NCBI GenBank assembly: GCA_964250265.1
Contig: CAXUFG010000298.1
Location: forward strand, 1-5,146
Direction of reading: 5' to 3'
Length of the DNA stretch: 5,146 nucleotides
Origin: GCA-003244245 sp964250265
GTDB taxonomy: Bacteria; Actinomycetota; Actinomycetes; Mycobacteriales; Pseudonocardiaceae
The notes beneath the pieces were generated by a model, which saw only the letters and a program-made list of their open reading frames with translations, did no database searches and was not told the origin of the DNA. The translations under genes and the position numbers were made by a program. Shown piece after piece: positions 1 to 4,731 of the stretch (the stretch's first letter is position 1; each line of letters begins with the position of its first letter).

Positions 1-14
1 TTCGTGCTGGTAGG

Positions 15-104
15 TGGCGGAGGATGCGGGATTTGAACCCGCGAGGGTTTTAACACCCAACACGATTTCCAATCGTGCGCCATAGGCCACTAGGCGAATC
101 CTCC
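15..104 (-). tRNA. tRNA-Ser (anticodon GGA)
   Basis: Read on the minus strand, the gene starts at 104 with GGAGGAT, which pairs with ATCCTCC (25-19) as a full 7-bp acceptor stem. It is followed by discriminator G (18) and an encoded CCA (17-15). The anticodon stem CACGA/TCGTG closes a 7-base loop with anticodon GGA, which reads UCC and UCU serine codons. A long variable arm with a GGGT/ACCC stem gives the class II shape expected of tRNA-Ser. The T arm GCGGG/CCCGC with loop TTCGAAT is canonical. All stems pair without mismatches that I can see, so the gene should be functional. Confidence 0.97.
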
Positions 105-111
105 GCTGGCG

Positions 112-140
112 AGGTTACCGTCAGTGTCGCTGCCAGCCAA
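112..140 (-). promoter_or_regulatory. Probable sigma-A-type promoter of tRNA-Ser
   Basis: On the minus strand, TTGGCT (140-135) lies 17 bases before TAACCT (117-112). The expected start point would be near 105, immediately at the 5' end of the tRNA at 104. Spacing is ideal and both boxes are fair matches to TTGACA/TANNNT. A dyad, CTGCCAGC (130-137) with GCTGGTAG (145-152) including one G-T pair, overlaps the -35 box. It could be an operator or chance. Confidence 0.5.
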
Positions 141-209
141 AACTGCTGGTAGCGGCGCTCGATGGCAGGCGTGAGCCGACGGGTGCAGCGGTGCTCGCTG
201 AGGGTGTCG

Positions 210-238
210 TGCTTCGCGGCTGGGGTAGCCCCTAGACT
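210..238 (+). promoter_or_regulatory. Probable promoter of the SRP RNA gene
   Basis: TAGACT (233-238) is a good actinobacterial -10 box. It ends exactly 7 bases before G246, the first base of the terminal SRP RNA helix. The matching -35 position (210-215, TGCTTC) is a weak match, as is common for actinobacterial promoters where the -10 dominates. The call rests mainly on the -10 position relative to the RNA 5' end. Confidence 0.5.
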
Positions 239-245
239 GGGCGGT

Positions 246-331
246 GGACCCCGCGCGGCGTCCATCTTGCGAACTCCCCCAGGGTCGGAAGGCAGCAAGG
301 GTCAGCATGCTCTGGCGGGTGCGCGGGGTCC
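246..331 (+). ncRNA. ffs: Small (4.5S-type) signal recognition particle RNA
   Basis: This is the RNA scaffold of the bacterial signal recognition particle; it binds Ffh and directs co-translational membrane targeting. The terminal helix is perfect over 11 bp: 246-256 pairs with 321-331. A middle helix pairs CCCCCAG (276-282) with CTGG and GGG (312-315, 317-319), leaving C316 bulged. The apex holds the conserved Ffh-binding element: a GGAA tetraloop (287-290) closed by C286-G291, with the AGCA asymmetric-loop strand at 294-297. About 86 nt is the compact form lacking an Alu domain. Adjacency to tRNA-Ser and upstream of dnaX fits the actinobacterial arrangement I recall. No hairpin with a U-run follows, so the 3' end may extend a few bases. 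Confidence 0.94.
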
Positions 332-376
332 CCTTATGCGGCGGCGCTCGTAAGGCACGGAAGGCGGGACCGTAAC

Positions 377-637
377 GTGAGCCAGGAGAGTGCTGAGGGC
401 GACGTCGATGCCCTGCGGCAGGAGCTGGAGCAGTTGCGCGAGCGGATGGCTGTGATCAAGGAGGAGGCCGCCGCTGACGTGGACCAGAAGTGGGCATCGC
501 CGTACCGGACCCAGGATGTATTCGACCTCAAGGTCAAAGCGCGGCTGTCGGGTAACGACGAGTACAACAAGCTGCGGAGCCGTATCCAGGAGGCGGAGGC
601 CAAGCTGGCCGCCGAGTCGGACGCTGCCGGAGGCTGA
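377..637 (+). CDS. Small coiled-coil protein of unknown function
   Basis: The gene encodes an 86-residue hydrophilic protein with no signal peptide or membrane segment. Residues 12-34 (DALRQELEQLRERMAVIKEE region) and 63-82 (NKLRSRIQEAEAKLAAE region) have heptad-like patterns predicting two helices able to form coiled coils. They are joined by a more structured central part with W39 and YRTQDVFDLKVKARLSG. The GTG start at 377 follows GGAAGG (359-364) and a GGCGGG stretch, a moderate ribosome site. I do not recognise a named family. Its codon use is typical high-GC coding (mostly G/C third positions), supporting a real gene. It lies 45 bases after the SRP RNA and 80 bases before the flavin reductase, so it could share a transcript with either. 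It is likely cytoplasmic; its partner is unknown. Confidence 0.72.
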   Translation: MSQESAEGDVDALRQELEQLRERMAVIKEEAAADVDQKWASPYRTQDVFDLKVKARLSGNDEYNKLRSRIQEAEAKLAAESDAAGG

Positions 638-717
638 TTCACCGACTCGGGTCGCCTTGCCACTCATGCTGAACTCGACATGGCCGGATTGGGCATGAAC
701 GCAGTCGAGGACCGAGG

Positions 718-1470
718 TTGATGCCGTCTCAGGAACCCTCGCGCAGGCGCGTCGTCCCCACCGCCGCAATGGTGGCGACGGTGGCGCAACTGACTCCCCG
801 GATGACGCGGGTTCGGCTCGCCGGGGATGGCCTGGCCGGCTTGGCCGCGGTCCCCGGGCAGACGCTCAAGATCTACGTTCCAGATCTGATCGGCGGGCGC
901 CCGGTGTCCCGCGATTACACAGTGCGTGACTACCACGCCACGCAACCGAGCCTGGACATCGACTTCGTCCTGCACGGTGAGGGTCCGGCGGCCAACTGGG
1001 CCCGGCGGACACGGCCGGGCGAGACGCTTGAGTTCATCGGTCCGAGCGGTCGCTTCCGGCCCGATCCTGGCGCTGACTGGCACCTGTTCGCCGGGGACGA
1101 GACTGCGCTACCGGCGATCCAGGCGTACGCCGCGATGCTGCCGCCTGACGCCCGTGCCTTCCTTTACATCGAAGTCGCCGACGCCGCCGAGGAGCAGCCG
1201 ATACCAGGAGCAGACCCACCGGCAGTGTGCTGGCTGCACCGCGGCGACCAAGAGCCGGGCACGTCCACGATGCTCGACGACGCACTGCGCGCCGCGCGAC
1301 TGCCACCCGGGCAAGGCCGGATCTGGCTGGCCGGGCACACGCCGACGGTTCGCCGCATCCGGGCGCGCCTGCTCACTGAGCGCGGCATCGACCGCCACGC
1401 GGTATACGTCAAGGGTTTCTGGGACCGTCCACCCACTCCAGGGAGGAGCGGCCCCCTGCGCGGATCGTGA
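718..1470 (+). CDS. Siderophore-interacting-protein-type FAD/NAD(P)H reductase
   Basis: This 250-residue protein matches the SIP (ViuB-like) branch of the ferredoxin-NADP reductase superfamily. Members use NAD(P)H and FAD to reduce ferric siderophores or other ferric complexes in the cytoplasm. The N-terminal FAD-binding beta-barrel spans about residues 12-112. It includes the isoalloxazine motif SRDYTVR (64-70), then DIDFVLHGEGPAANWA (80-95), whose HGEGPA contacts the FAD pyrophosphate in this family. The nucleotide-binding half begins with the signature GDETALPAI (126-134), continues with WLAGHTP (203-209), and ends with VKGFW (231-235), equivalent to the usual KGYW near the end. Length is slightly shorter than typical family members. 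TTG at 718 is directly followed by ATG at 721, and a GAGG at 707-710 suits either. The 3' end overlaps the convergent membrane-protein gene by 62 bases. No siderophore genes lie in the window, so its substrate is open. Confidence 0.88.
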   Translation: MMPSQEPSRRRVVPTAAMVATVAQLTPRMTRVRLAGDGLAGLAAVPGQTLKIYVPDLIGGRPVSRDYTVRDYHATQPSLDIDFVLHGEGPAANWARRTRPGETLEFIGPSGRFRPDPGADWHLFAGDETALPAIQAYAAMLPPDARAFLYIEVADAAEEQPIPGADPPAVCWLHRGDQEPGTSTMLDDALRAARLPPGQGRIWLAGHTPTVRRIRARLLTERGIDRHAVYVKGFWDRPPTPGRSGPLRGS

Positions 1471-1825
1471 ACGGCACCACGAGCAGCGCCAGGGTGATGA
1501 CCTCGACGAGCAAGCTGATCAGGGCCTGTGGGGCGGGTTCCAGGCCGCGCTCGACGAACCCGAAGATCCCGACGGTACGGGATGCGGCGAAGCCGGCCAG
1601 CGCGCCGAAGACCAGCCCGGCCGCGAGCAGCCGCGGTACGGCCGATGCGGTGAGCAGCAGCAACAGCGCCACCGCGACGGCGCTGCTGGCCTGCAGCAGG
1701 AATGCGGGACCCACCCCGGGGATGGCGCGGTAGCCGTGCAGGTAGAGCTCGGCATGGATGACACCGCTGGCCGCAAGGCAGCCGGCTGCGCCGAGGCGGG
1801 CGGCCAACGCCAGAGCCGGGCTCAT
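1409..1825 (-). CDS. Small four-helix integral membrane protein, function unknown
   Basis: The gene encodes 138 residues with four predicted membrane segments at about 5-23, 41-60, 66-84 and 99-119. The N-terminal part carries a histidine and aromatic-rich stretch, IHAELYLHGYR (23-33), then IPGVGPAFLLQ (35-45), at a membrane boundary. This resembles a conserved actinobacterial family of small membrane proteins I recall only as uncharacterised. The ATG at 1825 overlaps the metallophosphoesterase stop as ATGA, so it is probably translationally coupled and last in the sigma-factor operon. The C-terminal 20 residues, after the last helix, lie opposite the 3' end of the flavin reductase gene. His24 and His30 could bind metal or heme, but that is speculation. 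A role as membrane partner of the exported redox proteins is possible and unproven. Confidence 0.82.
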   Translation of the reverse strand: MSPALALAARLGAAGCLAASGVIHAELYLHGYRAIPGVGPAFLLQASSAVAVALLLLLTASAVPRLLAAGLVFGALAGFAASRTVGIFGFVERGLEPAPQALISLLVEVITLALLVVPFTIRAGGRSSLEWVDGPRNP

Positions 1826-2762
1826 GACAACCGCCGATCCCGCAAAGCCAGGGCGTGTTGGCCAGGCTGGTAGGTCACCTCGCGGATGCCCAGCGCGGCA
1901 CCCAGCTGCCCGGCCGGCAGGGTGACCGGGATCGGGGCTGGGCCCTGCCCGGGGTGGGGTAGCGGGTAGGCGGTGGTCGTCGCGCTGTAGAAGGTGACGT
2001 TGCCTTCGGTTTTGCTGAACAGCTGGTGGACGTGGCCATTGAGGCAGGTCACCGAAGAGAACCGGCGCAGATAACTCAACGCCTGGGTGGCGTCGTCAGT
2101 GCCCCAACCCCACGCCGGGTACATCGCGAACAGCGGGATGTGGCTGAACAGCACTATTGGCGTGTCGCTGGAGAGTCCGGCGACGTCCTTGCGACAAACT
2201 CGAGCTGGTCGGTCCCGAGGTGACCCAGCTTCTCCAGGGCGAGGGTGTTCACCAGGGCGATGACGTGCACGCCCTTGACGTCGAAGCTGTACCAGCCGTC
2301 CCCGCGGGTGCCCGCCCCGAACATGGCCCGGTATTTCTGCCCGTGGTCGTCCACGGAGTCGTGCTCGCCGGGCACCGTGAAGACATGCCCGGCGCGAAGG
2401 CCGCGCAGCATCTGCTGCACCTGGTCGAACTGGGCCTGGGTGGACAGATGGGTCAGGTCGCCGGTGTGCATCACGAAGTCCGGGCGGAACCCCAGCCCGT
2501 TGACCTGGTCGATGGCGCGGGTGAACGAGCCCGTCACATCGGTGTTCGCGGGCCCTTTGAAACCCAGGTGGCTATCGCTGATCTGGACGAACCGTAATGC
2601 GTTCGGATCTTGGGTGAGGGCGGCGGCGGGCGCGGCGCCGAGGTGGCTGATCACCTCGCCGCCGGTGACGGTGAGTACCACCGCGGCACCGAACCACGCC
2701 GTGTGCCGCAGCAGCTGGCGGCGGCTCATGCTCGACGGCTCAGATTCCGGGGGTGTGCTCAC
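1822..2762 (-). pseudogene. Tat-exported calcineurin-like metallophosphoesterase, frameshifted
   Basis: Two frames together encode a protein of about 313 residues. The first part, starting at GTG 2762, runs to a TAG at 2156-2154. The rest continues in another frame to the stop at 1822. A Tat signal is visible: SRRQLLRH (residues 13-20) followed by a hydrophobic stretch (22-33) and an AAPAAA cleavage region. Phosphoesterase motifs follow in order: DSH (D63, H65), TGD (D102), GEHD (132-135, where GNHD is usual), and then in the second frame SHIP and NGHVH. All expected metal-binding blocks are therefore encoded, but on both sides of the break. Reading GCA-A(x)G-GAC at 2192-2185 restores continuous protein (FVA-x-DVAGLSSDTPIVLFSHIP), so one base is missing near 2186-2190. 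The start overlaps the cupredoxin stop (GTGA) and the end overlaps the membrane-protein start (ATGA). If the base is real, the product is truncated after about 213 residues and should be inactive. A sequencing error is a serious alternative. Confidence 0.85.
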
Positions 2763-3160
2763 GGAGTCACCACCACGATGGCCGTCATGAACGGGTGGAT
2801 AGTGCACAGGTATTCGAAGCGGCCCGGCGTGGTGAACGTGTAGCGGTAGGAGTCGCCATTGTTCAGCGTCGGGGAGCGAAACGGGCCGGACATGGCGGTG
2901 GCGGTATGCGGATCGGAGTCGCGGTTGGTCCAGGTGACGGTGGCGCCGGCCGTGACCGTCACGATTGCCGGGGAGAAGGCGAAGTTTTGGATCTCCACCG
3001 CGTCAGTGGCCACCGGCGCATCCTGGCCCGACGCCGCGGCCGGTGCGGGTGCAGGCGCCTCGGGCGTGGACGCCGCTGAGGGGCCGCCACAACCCGCAAG
3101 GAGCGTGATCCCCGCCGCTACTGCCGGTATGACCAGCCCGGTCCTCAATCGGTGCATCAC
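2759..3160 (-). CDS. Cupredoxin-domain lipoprotein (type 1 copper protein)
   Basis: This 133-residue exported electron-transfer protein resembles plastocyanin/amicyanin-type blue copper proteins. A lipoprotein signal is clear: basic MMHRLR, hydrophobic core 8-20, and lipobox LAGC with Cys24 as the lipidated residue. An Ala/Pro-rich linker (29-50) follows. The cupredoxin fold covers about 54-133, with strands around VEIQNFAFSPAIVTVTAG and TVTWTNRD. The four type 1 copper ligands are all present: His85 (DPHTA), Cys119, His122 and Met125 (CTIHPFM). GTG at 3160 is directly followed by ATG at 3157; GGAGAGGGG (3175-3167) suits the first with 6-base spacing. It lies 66 bases after the Rieske gene and overlaps the phosphoesterase start by 4 bases. 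It would sit on the outer face of the membrane, where it could exchange electrons with the Rieske domain (inference). Confidence 0.92.
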   Translation of the reverse strand: MMHRLRTGLVIPAVAAGITLLAGCGGPSAASTPEAPAPAPAAASGQDAPVATDAVEIQNFAFSPAIVTVTAGATVTWTNRDSDPHTATAMSGPFRSPTLNNGDSYRYTFTTPGRFEYLCTIHPFMTAIVVVTP

Positions 3161-3185
3161 GATCGACCCCTCTCCGAGTGGCGAC

Positions 3186-3201
3186 CCCCACTTTTTTGGG
3201 G
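3186..3201 (-). other. Small hairpin with A6 loop in the Rieske-cupredoxin gap
   Basis: In the 66-base gap between the two genes, CCCCA (3186-3190) pairs with TGGGG (3197-3201) around a six-base loop. On the transcribed strand this loop contains an A-run. No U-run follows on the minus strand, so it is not a standard intrinsic terminator. It could be an RNA processing or stability element, or chance in a G/C-homopolymer-rich gap. Confidence 0.3.
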
Positions 3202-3226
3202 CCTCACTGACAGGTAGCGAGGGGGG

Positions 3227-3940
3227 TTACGCAATCGGACCCGGCGCGTAGATCTGCACGTCGCCGTGCATCTCCCGGACCTGAAGCTGGGGTAGCGGCC
3301 GGGGAGCCATCGGCAGCTGGTGGCGCAACAGCTCGCCGCTGACCGCGAAGGACGTCGTGTGGCACGGGCAGTTCAGCTGCCGGGCGGCCGCATCCAGCGC
3401 CAGCCGGCAGCCCAGATGCGTGCACACCCCGGACACCGCCCGGAGCTGGCCGCCGCTGCGCGCCACGAACCCGATCACCGTGCCGAGGTCGAAACCTTGT
3501 ACTCCACCTTCGGCCAGGTCCGCGCTGGCGCTCACCGTGCGCCACTGACCGTTGTTCGGGGTCAGGGTCGCCTCCCGCGTGCCTTCGGACGGAGCCCGGT
3601 TGGTGATCGTGTGGTCCACCACGGCGCCGACCGCGGCGGCGGCCGCCGCGATCGACGTGGCCGCCACCAACCGGCGCCGGGTGCCGTCCACCGCCGGTCG
3701 GGGCTGAGTCGACGATGGGTGGGGCGGCGCTTCGGGCTGCTCCCGGGCGAGTTCCCCAGCCAGCCGCCGGTGCAGGTCGGTGACGAACTCCGCGCGGGGC
3801 TCCGCGCCGCCCGGCTGGGCAGCGCGCAGGGTGATCGCAGCACGCAACTCGGCGGCATCGGCATCGTCAGCGCGAAACGGCCGCGGCCGGCGGCCCCGCA
3901 ACAGATCGGCGACGAACCGGCGGGCGCCCCGTGCACTCAC
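3227..3940 (-). CDS. Membrane-anchored Rieske 2Fe-2S protein with anti-sigma-like N-terminus
   Basis: The protein has 237 residues in three parts. Residues 1-86 are largely hydrophilic and predicted cytoplasmic, with helical stretches RRFVADLLRGRRPRPF (7-22), AELRAAITLRAA (30-41) and EFVTDLHRRLAGELA (51-65). A Tat-like motif TRRR (87-90) precedes one membrane segment (91-109), as expected where a folded Fe-S domain must cross the membrane. The outer Rieske domain (about 125-237) contains CTHLGC (173-178) and CPCH (191-194). Cluster ligands would be Cys173, His175, Cys191 and His194, with Cys178-Cys193 as the stabilising disulfide. After CPCH the usual G-S is T-T (195-196). The GTG start overlaps the sigma-factor stop as GTGA. 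This is not a full cytochrome bc subunit context, since no cytochrome b or c genes are nearby. The gene order and topology suggest an anti-sigma factor with a redox-sensing outer domain. The Rieske assignment is firm; the anti-sigma role is inference. Confidence 0.93.
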   Translation of the reverse strand: MSARGARRFVADLLRGRRPRPFRADDADAAELRAAITLRAAQPGGAEPRAEFVTDLHRRLAGELAREQPEAPPHPSSTQPRPAVDGTRRRLVAATSIAAAAAAVGAVVDHTITNRAPSEGTREATLTPNNGQWRTVSASADLAEGGVQGFDLGTVIGFVARSGGQLRAVSGVCTHLGCRLALDAAARQLNCPCHTTSFAVSGELLRHQLPMAPRPLPQLQVREMHGDVQIYAPGPIA

Positions 3941-4461
3941 CTGTTCACCTCCATTCTCTGCGCGGCCCGGCGCAAGGCCCGATGCTGCAGCACTTTGGCA
4001 TACGTCACACTCACACCCAATGCGGCTGCGGCCTCGCGCACCGAACAGGCCTCCAGGAATCGCAACTGCAGGATGCGCCGGTAGAGCTCGGGAAGCTCGG
4101 CCAGGATCACCTCCGCCCGCATCGCGGCCTCCGGGGCCACCGGGCTCTCGGCCGGCACCGACTCCAGCTCGTCATCATCGCTGAGCCTGGTGATCTCTCG
4201 ACCCAGCGTCCGCCGCCAGTACCCGGCGAGCACGGTCCGCGCGGTGGTCAGCAGGTAGGCCCGCACCTCCGGAGCGCTGGCCGAGACCCGCAACGGGCGT
4301 AGGGCCGCCAGGAACACCTCCGCGGTCAGATCTTCCGCATCCGGCCGGTTACCGACCTTGGCGTACATCAGCCGGTACACCCGGTCGACGTTGTCCCGGT
4401 AGACCGCCTCCCAGTTCGGGTAGAACTCGCCGCTCACCACACGTAATTGTGGCGCTTCCAT
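3937..4461 (-). CDS. ECF-type RNA polymerase sigma factor
   Basis: From the chosen ATG at 4461 this is a 174-residue sigma-70 family protein with the two-domain ECF layout. Region 2 lies at about residues 14-55 (WEAVYRDNVDRVYRLMYAK, then the typical NRPDAEDLTAEVFLAAL). Region 4 lies at about 121-168 (LPELYRRILQLRFLEACS, then the helix-turn-helix VREAAAALGVSVTYAKVLQHRALRR). It should direct polymerase to a small set of stress or envelope promoters, probably including its own. The start is uncertain. ATG 4461 is where homologous sequence appears to begin but has only a weak GACGAG upstream. An in-frame GTG at 4545 has a strong GGAGGG 8 bases before it and would add 28 residues; ATG 4566 would add 35. 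The stop overlaps the Rieske start by 4 bases, so the two should be made in coupled amounts, as sigma/anti-sigma pairs often are. Confidence 0.93.
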   Translation of the reverse strand: MEAPQLRVVSGEFYPNWEAVYRDNVDRVYRLMYAKVGNRPDAEDLTAEVFLAALRPLRVSASAPEVRAYLLTTARTVLAGYWRRTLGREITRLSDDDELESVPAESPVAPEAAMRAEVILAELPELYRRILQLRFLEACSVREAAAALGVSVTYAKVLQHRALRRAAQRMEVNR

Positions 4462-4553
4462 CGTGCACTCGTCGGAGCCCCGCCCGTCAGCGCTGGCGAG
4501 CGCCCGAGCTTGCGCTGCCCCACCGCGCCCGGTCTGTCCGATCACCCGAGCTG

Positions 4554-4559
4554 CCCTCC
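4554..4559 (-). promoter_or_regulatory. Strong ribosome site for an alternative sigma-factor start
   Basis: GGAGGG (4559-4554, minus strand) lies 8 bases before an in-frame GTG at 4545, the best Shine-Dalgarno match upstream of this gene. The 28 extra residues would be Gly/Ala/Arg-rich, with about 79% G/C third positions and no recognisable sigma region. It competes with ATG 4461 as the true start. Confidence 0.35.
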
Positions 4560-4580
4560 ACCGCATGCGACGACCCCCGC

Positions 4581-4605
4581 TAACAGATAGGGACCCGGGT
4601 TACAC
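4581..4605 (-). promoter_or_regulatory. Candidate promoter of the sigma-factor operon
   Basis: On the minus strand, GTGTAACC (4605-4598) carries an AAC core like ECF -35 elements, and CTGTTA (4586-4581) follows. The gap is a few bases shorter than the usual 16-17-base ECF spacer, so the match is weak. It lies upstream of every candidate start, in the 270-base divergent region shared with dnaX. The rest of that region has a perfect CCGGCGCCGG palindrome (4605-4614) and no other gene I can support. Confidence 0.25.
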
Positions 4606-4718
4606 CGGCGCCGGTCTGCCCCGAACGGGCTCACCCGGCGCGGGCCGCGCACCCCGACGACGTGCGCCTACGCCCGTCAGAGCCCACGCCCTGGAAGTTG
4701 TCGGACCGCGCTCACCGG

Positions 4719-4724
4719 TAGCCT
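4719..4724 (+). promoter_or_regulatory. dnaX: Candidate -10 box for a leaderless dnaX transcript
   Basis: TAGCCT (4719-4724) fits the actinobacterial TANNNT -10 pattern and ends 7 bases before the GTG start at 4732. Transcription would therefore begin at or next to the start codon. No Shine-Dalgarno sequence precedes that codon, which agrees with a leaderless message. A clear -35 box is absent; TTGTCG (4698-4703) is only 15 bases away. Confidence 0.4.
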
Positions 4725-4731
4725 CGCAGCC

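Noticed and set aside
15..60. tRNA 3' end as an integration site with a repeated att copy
   Set aside because: I looked for a second copy of the tRNA 3' sequence in the window and saw none; no integrase gene is present.
332..355. Inverted repeat CCTTA/TAAGG just after the SRP RNA as an intrinsic terminator
   Set aside because: The stem is only 5 bp with a 14-base GC-rich loop and no T-run follows; it does not resemble a working terminator.
926..1873. Long plus-strand open frame of 315 codons
   Set aside because: It runs out of frame across the flavin reductase and then antisense to the membrane-protein gene. Its translation is Arg/Ser/Gln-rich low-complexity sequence typical of GC-rich shadow frames.
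2185..2192. Programmed ribosomal frameshifting in the metallophosphoesterase
   Set aside because: GCAAGGAC is not a slippery site, and no pseudoknot or internal Shine-Dalgarno arrangement is evident. A deletion or base-calling error explains it better.
2157..2790. Plus-strand frames opposite the metallophosphoesterase
   Set aside because: The minus strand carries ordered phosphoesterase motifs and a Tat signal; the plus-strand products have none and lack sensible starts.
3227..3940. Respiratory cytochrome bc1 Rieske subunit
   Set aside because: There is only one membrane segment, an unusual N-terminus, and no cytochrome b or c gene nearby. Coupling to a sigma factor argues for a different role.
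3320..4084. Long plus-strand open frame of 254 codons opposite the Rieske and sigma genes
   Set aside because: No recognisable domain and Arg/Gly/Ala-rich throughout. The opposite strand encodes clear Rieske and sigma-factor motifs over the same bases.
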